Origin: Microbacterium elymi
Lineage (GTDB): Bacteria > Actinomycetota > Actinomycetes > Actinomycetales > Microbacteriaceae
NCBI RefSeq assembly: GCF_021582895.2
Contig: NZ_CP091139.2
Coordinates: forward strand, 3,472,001-3,536,000
Length of the DNA stretch: 64,000 nucleotides
Direction: 5' to 3'
A model generated the notes under the pieces. The model saw only the letters and a program-made list of their open reading frames with translations, did no database searches and was not told the DNA's origin. The translations under genes were made by a program, and so were the position numbers. Positions 34,330 through 42,752 of the stretch are shown piece after piece; within the stretch, counting starts at the first letter, position 1; each line of letters opens with the position of its first letter.

Positions 34330-34902
34330 GTGCGCTGTGCCCGGGGAAGGACGCCGATCATCGAGAGTTACACAGTCGCGACGGATGGTGCCTGCTCGGG
34401 CAATCCCGGCCCCACCGGATGGGCCTGGGTCGGGGCGGACGGCCAGTGGGCGGCGGGTTCGCTGCCGCTGGGCACGAACAACATCGGCGAATTGCTGGCT
34501 CTGCTCAACGCCATCCGCGATCACCGCGATGTGGCGCTGCTGACGGTCCAGGCCGATTCGAAGTACGCGATCGACACGTACGCGTCGTGGATGGATGCCC
34601 ATGCCCGCCGGGGCTGGAAGACCAGCACCGGCGCGCCGACGAAGAACGTCGAGATCCTGCGGGAGCTCATCGTCGAGCGCGACGCGCGTCGGGAGCACGG
34701 CGTGCCGGACGTGATCCTGGAGCACGTGCGGGGGCACGCCGGCCACCGGCTGAACAGCTGGGCCGACGAGCGCGCCGTCCGTGCGGCATCCCACGGCGCG
34801 AAGGGCGCGCAGAGCCGGTGGTCCTCGCTGGACGGCCAGGAGCCGATCGATGTGGGCGTCGACCCGCCGCGTTCGGCACAGGACAAGCCGCGCAGACGAT
34901 GA
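34330..34902 (+). CDS. rnhA: Ribonuclease HI family protein
   Basis: RNase H fold, degrading RNA in RNA-DNA hybrids. The catalytic acidic residues are in YTVATDGACSGNPGPTGWAWV (Asp), NNIGELLALLNAI (Glu), LTVQADSKYAIDTYASW (Asp) and the C-terminal LNSWADERAV (Asp); HVRGHAGH carries the conserved His. A ~30-residue basic tail follows the domain. GTG 34330 is the likely start; TAGGCT at 34312-34317 is a plausible -10 box 12 bases upstream. Intact. Confidence 0.9.
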   Translation: MRCARGRTPIIESYTVATDGACSGNPGPTGWAWVGADGQWAAGSLPLGTNNIGELLALLNAIRDHRDVALLTVQADSKYAIDTYASWMDAHARRGWKTSTGAPTKNVEILRELIVERDARREHGVPDVILEHVRGHAGHRLNSWADERAVRAASHGAKGAQSRWSSLDGQEPIDVGVDPPRSAQDKPRRR

Positions 34903-34933
34903 CCGAGCGCGGTCCGGCGGACGGGGCTGGCCG

Positions 34934-35447
34934 CTAGGCTGCGCGGATCCGGTCCCGGCGGGGCGGGAGCCGCTCGAAGCCGGCCGACTCGTAGGTGGCG
35001 ATGGCCGCGACCCGCGTGCTCTCGGTGCAGACCAGAACGCTGGAGGAGCCCAGCTCCTGCAGCACGGCGGCCGCGGCGACGCAGATCGCCCGACCGTGAC
35101 CCTGCCGGCGGTGCTCCGGCAGGACGCCGAGGGCAGGCCGGTCGACCGGCGCGGTCAGGTCGCGACGCAGCGGGGTCCACGATTCGCCCGTGCCCCAGCC
35201 CGACTGCGTCAGGCGTGCCTGGACCAGGGTGCCGTTCGGCGTCTCGACCGCCCACCGGCCGGTCGGGAGGACACCATGCGCCGGATCGGCCAGGTCGGCG
35301 ACGAGCCGGTCTGCCAGCGCCGTGTCCCGACGGGACGACGGTGCGACCGTCAGCCTCAGAAGGTCCGGCCCGTCCAGGAGGCCGACGGCGACGATCCGCC
35401 CGTCCCGCGTCCAGACCCGCAGGGCCGCCGCGGTCGCGGCCGCGCTA
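34934..35447 (-). CDS. GNAT family acetyltransferase, N-terminus unresolved
   Basis: The C-terminal GNAT motif A is clear: LGVLPEHRRQGHGRAICVAAAAVLQE, then VLVCTESTRVAAIATYESAGFERL before TAG at 34934-34936. The upstream half (VWTRDGRIVAVGLLDGPDLLRLTV) looks like a degenerate first GNAT domain. No ATG or GTG opens this frame near its 5' end, which runs back into the def 3' region. Either a sequencing indel hides the start, or a rare start such as CTG is used, or the gene is truncated. The boundary given is only the def stop. Confidence 0.6.
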
Positions 35448-36011
35448 CGCGTCGATGTCGTCGACCCCGGGTGTCCAGGACTGTCCGGCGCGGCCCCAGC
35501 CGCGCTTGCGCGCGATCTTCTGCGCCGTCTTCCAGTCGCCGTCGCCGAGCCGGTCCACGTAGAGCACCCCGTCCAGGTGGTCGAACTCGTGCTGCATGAT
35601 CCGCGCCCGCCAGCCGTCGACCTCGATCCGCACGGGGGCGCCGTCCAGATCGATGCCGGTCACCAGCACGTCATCGGAGCGCCGCAGCGGGAACCGCTCA
35701 CCGGGGAACGACAGGCACCCCTCGCTCTCCTCGTCCGGGTCGGGCGCTCCGGGCTCGGTCGGCTTCATCCACAGCACCGGGTTGATCACCACGCCGCGCC
35801 ACGGGGCGCCGTCATCGTCCTGATAGGTGTACACGTACAGCCGCAGCGGGACCCCCACCTGGGGTGCCGCCAGTCCGACGCCGGGCGCGGCATCCATCGT
35901 CTCGTACATGTCTGCGACGAGGCGGCGCACGTCGTCGGTGATCTCGTCGACCTCGGCTTGCGGGGAGCGCAGCACCGGGTCGCCCAGGATGAGGATCGGC
36001 AGAATGGCCAC
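35445..36011 (-). CDS. def: Peptide deformylase
   Basis: Removes the formyl group from nascent proteins. All three motifs are present: I as GVGLAAPQVG (about residue 42), II as EGCLSFPG with the metal Cys, and III as QHEFDHLDG with the metal His pair. GTG 36011 is 6 bases after TAGGCT on the minus strand (36018-36023 on the plus strand), supporting a leaderless start. 188 residues, intact. The GNAT gene follows on the same strand. Confidence 0.95.
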   Translation of the reverse strand: MAILPILILGDPVLRSPQAEVDEITDDVRRLVADMYETMDAAPGVGLAAPQVGVPLRLYVYTYQDDDGAPWRGVVINPVLWMKPTEPGAPDPDEESEGCLSFPGERFPLRRSDDVLVTGIDLDGAPVRIEVDGWRARIMQHEFDHLDGVLYVDRLGDGDWKTAQKIARKRGWGRAGQSWTPGVDDIDA

Positions 36012-36053
36012 GTCTTCAGCCTACCCAGCCCGCCTCGCAGGTAATGTCGAAGA

Positions 36054-37053
36054 GTGATCGCGACGGGCCTGCCGCTGAACGACGTCACCGACCATCTGGT
36101 CGGGGTTTTCCGCGACCCTGCGATCCTCATCGGCATCCCGCTGGCGCTCCTGGGCGCGGTGTTCATGTCCTTCGGCGCGCAGTACCAGCACCGCGGCGTC
36201 AACAAGGTGGAGCGTCTCACCGGCACCAGCGGCAGCGAGGGGCTGAGCGCCAGGCAGCTTGCCGAGCCTGCTGCGGCGGCCGTCCTGGGTGGCTGGGACG
36301 CTCATGCTGGCCCTGGCGATCGTCTGCCAGCTGTCGGCGCTGGCCTTCGCGCCGCTGATCCTGGTCCAGCCGGTGGGTGCCATCTCGCTCGTGATCACGA
36401 CCCTGTTGAACGCGCGCATCTCCGGTCACAAGCCCACGACGAGGTCGGTGCGCTCGATCATCGCCTGCGTCGGCGGCATCTTCGTGTTCGTCACCATCGC
36501 CGCCTTCGTCGCGACCGAGACCCCGCTGACCAGCGGTCAGCTGCTGACCGTGCTGATCATGCTCGCCGTCGTCCTGGTCGTGCTGGCCACCGCCTGGGTG
36601 CTGCCGCGCAAGCGCGCGCACCCGCTGTTCTACATCGTGGCCTCCGGCATCCTGTACGGATTCGTGGCCACCCTGGCGAAGATCGTGATCAAGCGGGTGC
36701 AGGTGTGGGACATCGACGCGATGACCATCGTCTGCCTCATCGGCCTGCTGCTGGCCGCCGGACTCGGTGCCTACTTCGTGCAGACCGCGTACTCGGTCGG
36801 TCCGCCCGACCTGGTGATCGCGGGGCTGACGGTGGTCGACCCGATGGTGGCCGTGCTCATCGGACTGACCGTGCTGAAGGAGGCCGCCACCGCGGGCGTG
36901 TGGGCCTACGTCGGCTTCGGCATCGCCGGGGCGATAGCGATCTACGGGGTGTTCTCGCTGGCGCGCAACCACCCGCAGGTGATCAGCGACAGCCAGGAGC
37001 TGCCGATCCGGCGCGGCAGCGACGGGAGCGGTCCGGGCAAGCCCCGCCGCTGA
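36054..37053 (+). CDS. DMT-superfamily transporter (NIPA/EamA-like)
   Basis: Membrane protein with about nine or ten helices (ILIGIPLALLGAVFMSFGAQYQH; TLMLALAIVCQLSALAFAPLILVQPVGAISLVITTLLNA; LIMLAVVLVVLATAWVLP; later WAYVGFGIAGAIAIYGVF). The QPVGAISL element and duplicated halves are drug/metabolite-transporter features; NIPA-type Mg2+ transporters are close relatives. GTG 36054 is 6 bases after TAATGT (36042-36047). One insertion, GCTTGC at 36257-36262. About 332 residues when repaired. Substrate unknown. Confidence 0.82.
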
Positions 37054-37153
37054 GGCCCGACGGCCGTTCCGCGATCGCGGCCCAGCTGACGGCATCCCTG
37101 CCACGATCATCGCGCGACGGCGACGGACGGGGACGATAGGCTCGGATGCGCAG

Positions 37154-37227
37154 GGGGCGGTGGCCAAGCTGGTGAAGGCAGCGGGCTCATAACCCGACGA
37201 TCGTGGGTTCAAGTCCCACCCGCCCTA
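37154..37227 (+). tRNA. tRNA-Met (CAT)
   Basis: Acceptor GGGGCGG pairs with CCGCCCT (one G-U), D arm GCCAAGCTGGTGAAGGC, anticodon loop CTCATAA with CAT, T arm GTGGGTTCAAGTCCCAC. It looks like elongator tRNA-Met; the CAT anticodon alone does not exclude a lysidine-modified tRNA-Ile2. Confidence 0.9.
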
Positions 37228-37264
37228 CCGATCCGCCCCTCCCGGTCGGAGCATCCGGTCGTCC

Positions 37265-39586
37265 CTATTCGCGGGAGAGAGCGGCGAGGGCCTCCAGCTC
37301 CAGGTCGCGGTACTGCTCTTCGCCCACGTCCACGACCACGCCGAGCAGCCTTCCGCCGGTGAACGGGAACGGGTTGGCATACTGCCGGCTGACGGTATCG
37401 GCGCTGTCGAAGCCGACGCACAGTCCGTCGCCGCACAGGGTGAACTTGCCCACCTGCGCGCGCATCGGCCCCTGGTCGACCACCTCGTCATCCACGTAGA
37501 GCGTGCAGGTGCCGACCGACTCCTTGTGCTCACCGGCTCCCTCCCGGACGAACTCCATGCCCAGCACGTGCGGTCCGGGGGTGAGCTCCTTCGAGACGAA
37601 GGTCTGCTCGGGCGGGATGCCGAGGAAGTTGTACACGTAGTGCAGCTTCCCGTCCTTGATGAACAGGGCATGTCCGCCGAAGCGGGAGCCGTGCGCGAAC
37701 AGCACGCCTTCGGCATCGCCCTCGAGCACGACATCGGCGGCGATCTTGAACGAGCGCCCGCGCACGTTCACCGCCACGCCTTCGGGCACCGCGCCGCTGT
37801 CGGGGTAGTAGATGAAGCGGGTGCGGGCGGGCTCGGAGGTCGGACGATCCAGCGTCAGCTGCTCCATCGCCGTCCGGTCATCGATCGGCAGCCCATAGTT
37901 GGCGTCGGCCTCTTCGAACCACGCGGCGACGAGCTCCATGACCTTCTCCGGATGCCGGTCCGCCAGGTTCTTCGACTCCGACCGGTCCTCGTCCACGTGG
38001 TAGAGCTCCCACTCGTCCTCGTCGAAGTGGCCGTGGCCGGTGATGGGCGCGTGTGTCGCGGCGACCTTCCAACCGTCCTGCCAGAGCCCGCGGGTGCCGA
38101 TCATGTTGTAGTACTGGCGCTTCTTCCGCGTGGGCGCGTCGGCCTGGTCGAAGGTGTAGCGCATGGAGACGCCGGGCAGCGGCGCCTGCTCCACGCCGCG
38201 GTAGACCTCGGGCATCTCGAGACCGGCGAGATCGAGGATGGTGGGGACGATGTCGGTCACATGGTGGTACTGGTGCCGGATCTCGCCCTTGGCCGCGATC
38301 CCCTTCGGCCAGTGGATGATCAGCGGGTCGCAGGTCCCGCCGGAATACTGGCTGTACCGCTTGAACATCTGGAACGGCGTCGAGAACGCGGCCGCCCAGC
38401 CCGTCGGGTAGTGGTTGTACGTCTCCGGGCTGCCCAGCTCGTCGAGCCGGGCGAGGTTCTCGGCCAGGTCGTCCGGGTAGTTGTTGAAGAACTTGTTCTC
38501 GTTCACCGATCCGTCCGGCGATCCCTCGCCCGACGCGCCGTTGTCGGCGCAGTAGAAGATCACAGTGTTCTCGAGTTGCCCGCTGGCCTCCAGATAGTCG
38601 ACCATGCGGCCGATCTGTGCGTCGGTGTACTCGCTGAACCCGGCGAACACCTCGGCCATGCGGGCGAACAGCCTCTTCTCATCGTCGCTGAGCGCGTCCC
38701 ATGGCTTGACGTGGTCTGCGGGATTCGCCTGGTCCTCGGGGAGCGGGTTGAAGGGGGTGAGCTCGGTGCCCTCGGGCATGATGCCCTTCTCGATCATCCG
38801 CGCCAGCACCCACCCGCGGTAGGCGTCGTAGCCGTCGTCGAACATGCCCTTGTACTTGGCGATGTAGTCGTCGGGCGCATGGTGCGGGGCGTGATTGGCT
38901 CCCGGGCAGAACCACATGTACCAGGGCTTCGAGGGGTTGGAGGCCTGCTGATCGCGGAGCATCTTGATTCCCTGATCGGCCAGGTCCTTCGAGAGGTGAT
39001 AGCCCTCCTCGGGCGTGTACGGCTGCTCGATGAAGTGGTTGTCCTCGGCGAGATCGGGGTACCACTGGTTGGTCTCGCCGCCGAGGAAGCCGTAGAAGCG
39101 GTCGAAGCCCATCTGCAGCGGCCACTGCCGACGGCTGCCGCCGCTGGAGTTGTCCTGCTCGGGGACGTTGTGGTCCTTGCCGAGCCAGAAGGTGCTGTAG
39201 CCGTTGTCCTGCAGGATGTGCGCGAGGGTGGCGCAGTCGTCCGGGATCCGGCCGGAGTTGCCTGGGAATCCGTTGGTGGACTCCATCAGCGAGGCGATGC
39301 TGTTGCGCGTGTGGTTGCGTCCGGTGAGGAAGCTCGAACGGGTCGGCGAGCACAGCGCAGTGGTGTGCCACTGCGTGTAGGTCAGGCCGTTCTGGGCCAG
39401 GCGGTCCAGCGTCGGCATGTTGATCCGTCCGCCATAGGGCGACCACGAGGCCATCCCGGTGTCGTCGTACAGGATGACGAGGACGTTCGGCGCGCCCTCG
39501 GGCGGCTGGGGGAGCAGATCAGGGCCCCAATCCGGTTCGGAGTCTCGGACATCCAGGGCGATCTTGCCGGTGAATTCCTTGGCCAT
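37265..39586 (-). CDS. Arylsulfatase (type I, formylglycine)
   Basis: Type I sulfatase of 773 residues hydrolysing sulfate esters. Metal-binding Asp pair LYDDTG at 41-42 and the formylglycine signature CSPTRSSFLTGRNHT with Cys79 (C-x-P-x-R). It needs a formylglycine-generating enzyme elsewhere in the genome. No signal peptide is visible (MAKEFTGKIALD), so it is probably cytoplasmic like Pseudomonas AtsA. It is divergent from the SulP gene with a 125-base shared upstream region. The frame is intact over 2.3 kb. Confidence 0.93.
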   Translation of the reverse strand: MAKEFTGKIALDVRDSEPDWGPDLLPQPPEGAPNVLVILYDDTGMASWSPYGGRINMPTLDRLAQNGLTYTQWHTTALCSPTRSSFLTGRNHTRNSIASLMESTNGFPGNSGRIPDDCATLAHILQDNGYSTFWLGKDHNVPEQDNSSGGSRRQWPLQMGFDRFYGFLGGETNQWYPDLAEDNHFIEQPYTPEEGYHLSKDLADQGIKMLRDQQASNPSKPWYMWFCPGANHAPHHAPDDYIAKYKGMFDDGYDAYRGWVLARMIEKGIMPEGTELTPFNPLPEDQANPADHVKPWDALSDDEKRLFARMAEVFAGFSEYTDAQIGRMVDYLEASGQLENTVIFYCADNGASGEGSPDGSVNENKFFNNYPDDLAENLARLDELGSPETYNHYPTGWAAAFSTPFQMFKRYSQYSGGTCDPLIIHWPKGIAAKGEIRHQYHHVTDIVPTILDLAGLEMPEVYRGVEQAPLPGVSMRYTFDQADAPTRKKRQYYNMIGTRGLWQDGWKVAATHAPITGHGHFDEDEWELYHVDEDRSESKNLADRHPEKVMELVAAWFEEADANYGLPIDDRTAMEQLTLDRPTSEPARTRFIYYPDSGAVPEGVAVNVRGRSFKIAADVVLEGDAEGVLFAHGSRFGGHALFIKDGKLHYVYNFLGIPPEQTFVSKELTPGPHVLGMEFVREGAGEHKESVGTCTLYVDDEVVDQGPMRAQVGKFTLCGDGLCVGFDSADTVSRQYANPFPFTGGRLLGVVVDVGEEQYRDLELEALAALSRE

Positions 39587-39711
39587 CGGGGTGCTCCCGT
39601 CGCTCGGTCTCTCGCGGACACATCCACGCTATCGACCGGCCGTCGCATGCGCCAGAGGGCATGTGCGGCTAGGTTCGGGGATGTGACGCCCCCGTCGACG
39701 CCCCCGACCGC

Positions 39712-41322
39712 ATGCTGCTGCCGAGCCTCGCCGGCTACCGGCGCGTGTGGCTGCCGCGCGATGTCATGGCGGGGCTGGCCGCCGGCGCCGTCGTCATTCC
39801 GCAGGCGATGGCCTATGCGACGATCGCGGATCTTCCGGTCGCGGTGGGGCTGTACACCTGCATCCTGCCCATGCTCGTCTATGCGCTGCTGGGCGGCTCG
39901 CGGGCGATGAGCGTGTCGACGACGTCGACGGTGGCGACGCTGACCGCGACGACCCTGGTCACGGCCGGGGTCGTCTCGTCCGCCCCGGACGGCCTCGGCG
40001 CGCTCACGACGCTCACGCTGCTGGTCGGCGCGATTCTCCTCCTGGCACGGCTCCTGCGGCTGGGCTCCCTGGTGGAGAACATCAGCGGCGCGACGGTCCT
40101 CGGGGTGCAGATCGGGGTCGGCGCGATCGTCGCCGTCGGGCAGGTGCCCACGATGCTGGGGGAGACCCTCGACGTCAGCGGCGAGGGCCTGTTCGCCGTG
40201 ATCGCGGCCGCGATCGCCAGCGTGGGCACCGCGAGCGTGCCCACGGTCGCGCTGTCGGCCGGCAGCGTGGCGGTCCTCCTGCTGCTCAGGCGCTTCGCCC
40301 CGCAAGTCCCCGGCGCGCTGATCGTCGCGGTCGGCGGAATCCTCCTGGTCGGCCTCGGTCATCTCGACGCCCTCGGCGTGGCCCTGATCGACGCGGTGCC
40401 GACAGGGATGCCGCGCCTGGGCCTGCCCGACCTGTCGGTGGCCGGCGACCTGGTTCCCGGGGCCTTGGCGATCGCCGTGATGGCCTTCCTCGAGTCCGCC
40501 GCCGTCGCCCGCACGATCCGTGAGCGATCCCAGCCGCAGATCGACAGCGACCGCGAGCTGCTGGCGATGGGCGCCGCCAACGTGCTCGGCGCGTTCTCGG
40601 CCGCCATGCCGGCCGCGGGCGGCTTCTCGCAGAGCGCGGTGAACCGCGGCGCCGGCGCCCGCACCCAGCTGGCGGGGGTGGTGACCGCGGTGCTGGCCAT
40701 CCTGGTCGCGCTGTTCCTGGGGCCGGTGCTGAGCCTGCTGCCGCAGGCCACGCTGTCCGCGATGGTCTTGGTGGCCGTCGTCGGGCTGATCGACGTCCGC
40801 GAACTGGTCCGGTGGGCGCGGCTGAGCCCGGTGGACTTCTGGGTGGCCCTCACGGTCGCCCTCGTCGCGCTCGCAGCGGGACTCCTGGTCGCGGTGGGCG
40901 TGGGCGTGGCCGCGACCCTCCTGCTCGTCCTGCGCGAGCTGAACACGCCCCGCCTGGACATCCTCGACCAGCGCGGCAGCGCGCTGGCCGTCCATGTGGG
41001 CCGCGGCCTCTACACGGCGAATGCGCGCCCGATCTCTCGGGCGGTGATCTCGCTGGCCGTCCGCCGTCGGCCCGCGGTGTCGGCGCTGATCCTCGACCTC
41101 ACCCGACAGGACGCACTCACGGTCACGGTGCTGGACGCGCTGGAAGAGCTGGAGGCGGACCTGGCCGCGCACGACGTCGTGCTCGATCTCGCGGCCCTCC
41201 CGCCGCCGGCGGCGGCGGTCGCGGCGAGGGTGGACTGGTATCGGCGCCTGCAGGCGCTGGGGCGGGTGCACGCCACGGTGCGGGACGGGATGGCCGCGGT
41301 CGCTCCGGAAGAGGATGTCTGA
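39712..41322 (+). CDS. SulP family anion transporter with STAS domain
   Basis: Sulfate/anion permease of the SulP family: the start AGLAAGAVVIPQAMAYATIADLPVAVGLYT is the family hallmark, followed by ten or more helices and a C-terminal STAS domain from about residue 425. ATG 39712 is used here. A GTG at 39683 sits 7 bases after a TAGGTT -10 box (39670-39675) but in another frame, so the true N-terminus could be ~10 residues longer if one base is missing between them. The divergent arylsulfatase makes sulfate the likely substrate. Confidence 0.88.
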   Translation: MLLPSLAGYRRVWLPRDVMAGLAAGAVVIPQAMAYATIADLPVAVGLYTCILPMLVYALLGGSRAMSVSTTSTVATLTATTLVTAGVVSSAPDGLGALTTLTLLVGAILLLARLLRLGSLVENISGATVLGVQIGVGAIVAVGQVPTMLGETLDVSGEGLFAVIAAAIASVGTASVPTVALSAGSVAVLLLLRRFAPQVPGALIVAVGGILLVGLGHLDALGVALIDAVPTGMPRLGLPDLSVAGDLVPGALAIAVMAFLESAAVARTIRERSQPQIDSDRELLAMGAANVLGAFSAAMPAAGGFSQSAVNRGAGARTQLAGVVTAVLAILVALFLGPVLSLLPQATLSAMVLVAVVGLIDVRELVRWARLSPVDFWVALTVALVALAAGLLVAVGVGVAATLLLVLRELNTPRLDILDQRGSALAVHVGRGLYTANARPISRAVISLAVRRRPAVSALILDLTRQDALTVTVLDALEELEADLAAHDVVLDLAALPPPAAAVAARVDWYRRLQALGRVHATVRDGMAAVAPEEDV

Positions 41323-41379
41323 GGCACCGCGCGTGCGCCGGGCGATATCGTGAGCGCACACCGACGGTTGGAGGTCGAT

Positions 41380-42321
41380 ATGTCCGCACCACTGAATTCC
41401 TGGCGAGACGGCGCCGCGCGATCGGCGATCCTCGCCTTCGTCGATGCCGTCACCGATCAAGACGGACCCGACTTCGTGCCGGTGGAGGGACGGGTCGCGG
41501 TCTTCGACAACGACGGCACGCTGTGGACCGAGAAGCCGATGCCGACGCAGCTGCACTACCTCCTGGAGCAGTGGAAGCGCGCGGCCCAGGCCGACCCGGC
41601 GCTCGCCGACACGCAGCCGTACCGGGCCGCCGTCAGCGGCGATCTGGGCTGGCTGGGCGCGGCGATCGACAAGCACTACGCCGGTGACGACGGCGACCTC
41701 GGCGTTCTCATCGCGGCCGTGGCGGCGGCCTCCGCCGGCGCGAGTGTCGAGGAGTACGAGGCATCCGTCGCGGCGTTCTTCCGCGACGCGCGTCACCTGA
41801 CGTTGAAGAGCTCGTATGCGCTGACGGTCTTCCAGCCCATGGTGGAGCTGATCCGGCTGCTGGATGCGAACGAGTTCCGCTCGTACATCGTCTCCGGCGG
41901 CGAGCGCGACTTCATGCGTCCGGTCGCTCAGGACTACTACGGCATCCCTCCCCAGCGTGTCGTGGGCACGGCGATGGACCTGGAATACGACGCCGAGGCG
42001 AATCTGGTCCGCTATGCGCCGAAGCTGTCCTTCTTCGACGACGGGCCGCAGAAGCCGATACGGATCTGGAGCAGGATCGGCCGGCGGCCGATCCTGGCCG
42101 CGGGCAACTCCAACGGCGACGTCGACATGCTCCGGTTCGCCCAGGGCAGCCGCCGAAGCCTCGCGCTGCTCGTGCGTCACGACGACGACACCGGGCGTGG
42201 CGACCAGCCGTACGACGCCGGCGCCGAGGAGGCGCTGTCGGCGGCGACCGCACACGGCTTCACCGTCGTGAGCGTGCGCGACGACTGGGAGACGGTCTTC
42301 CCCGGGGTGCCCGCGTCCTGA
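41380..42321 (+). CDS. HAD superfamily phosphatase
   Basis: HAD phosphatase of the phosphoserine phosphatase-like branch. Motif I is VAVFDNDGTLW (DxDGT, nucleophile Asp ~40), motif II is in YIVSGGERDFM, and motif IV is ILAAGNSNGDVDM. ATG 41380 is chosen for its GGAGG at 6-7 bases; a GTG at 41350 is less well supported. Genes of this type often accompany type I sulfatases, though the substrate is not established. 313 residues, intact. Confidence 0.87.
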   Translation: MSAPLNSWRDGAARSAILAFVDAVTDQDGPDFVPVEGRVAVFDNDGTLWTEKPMPTQLHYLLEQWKRAAQADPALADTQPYRAAVSGDLGWLGAAIDKHYAGDDGDLGVLIAAVAAASAGASVEEYEASVAAFFRDARHLTLKSSYALTVFQPMVELIRLLDANEFRSYIVSGGERDFMRPVAQDYYGIPPQRVVGTAMDLEYDAEANLVRYAPKLSFFDDGPQKPIRIWSRIGRRPILAAGNSNGDVDMLRFAQGSRRSLALLVRHDDDTGRGDQPYDAGAEEALSAATAHGFTVVSVRDDWETVFPGVPAS

Positions 42322-42331
42322 GCGGCCGCGC

Positions 42332-42733
42332 TCAGTCGTCGTCGGCGATGTGCAGCGTGCGGAAGTCGGTGCGGTGCAGCGCCCGCAGGAGCACCGCCTT
42401 CGCGCCGCCGAACGCGCGCAGGCCCTCGGCGGTCGGGCACGGACCGATCCGGTCGATCCGATGGCGTCGTCCCTTCACGACGACCTCGCAGTGGCCGGCC
42501 GCGGTGATGTTGCGGTACCAGTTGACGTCCGGGCCGTAGGTGAGCTCGGCGATGAACGCGTCATCGGCGCGCGCGAGGATCACCGGGGTCTCGTACACGG
42601 TCCCCGACCTGCGGCCCACGTTGATCACGAGGCTGAACGGGCCGATGCCCGCACGCGCCATCCGCCGGGTGAGCCGGTTCAGCGTCGCGTTCAGCGCCTT
42701 CAGGTACCGCTGCCGGAATGAGAGCTCCACCAT
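42332..42733 (-). CDS. Deazaflavin (F420)-dependent nitroreductase family protein
   Basis: Split beta-barrel protein of the Ddn/FDOR-B type. The core is LVINVGRRSGTVYETPVILARADDAFIAE then YGPDVNWYRNITAAGHCEVVVKGRRHRI, where the WYRN element and the basic patch bind F420. 133 residues from ATG 42733 (MVELSFRQRYLKALN). A longer upstream frame overlaps the DUF262 gene and lacks similarity. Convergent with the HAD gene. Substrate unknown; the frame is intact. Confidence 0.82.
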   Translation of the reverse strand: MVELSFRQRYLKALNATLNRLTRRMARAGIGPFSLVINVGRRSGTVYETPVILARADDAFIAELTYGPDVNWYRNITAAGHCEVVVKGRRHRIDRIGPCPTAEGLRAFGGAKAVLLRALHRTDFRTLHIADDD

Positions 42734-42752
42734 CCCATTCTCGCCTGGCCGC

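Noticed and set aside
37526..39910. Long plus-strand frame opposite the arylsulfatase
   Set aside because: Low-complexity Val/Arg/Gly composition without family features; a shadow.
39382..42255. Very long minus-strand open frame opposite the SulP and HAD genes
   Set aside because: His/Arg/Asp-rich composition and no motifs; it is the GC-driven shadow of the plus-strand genes.
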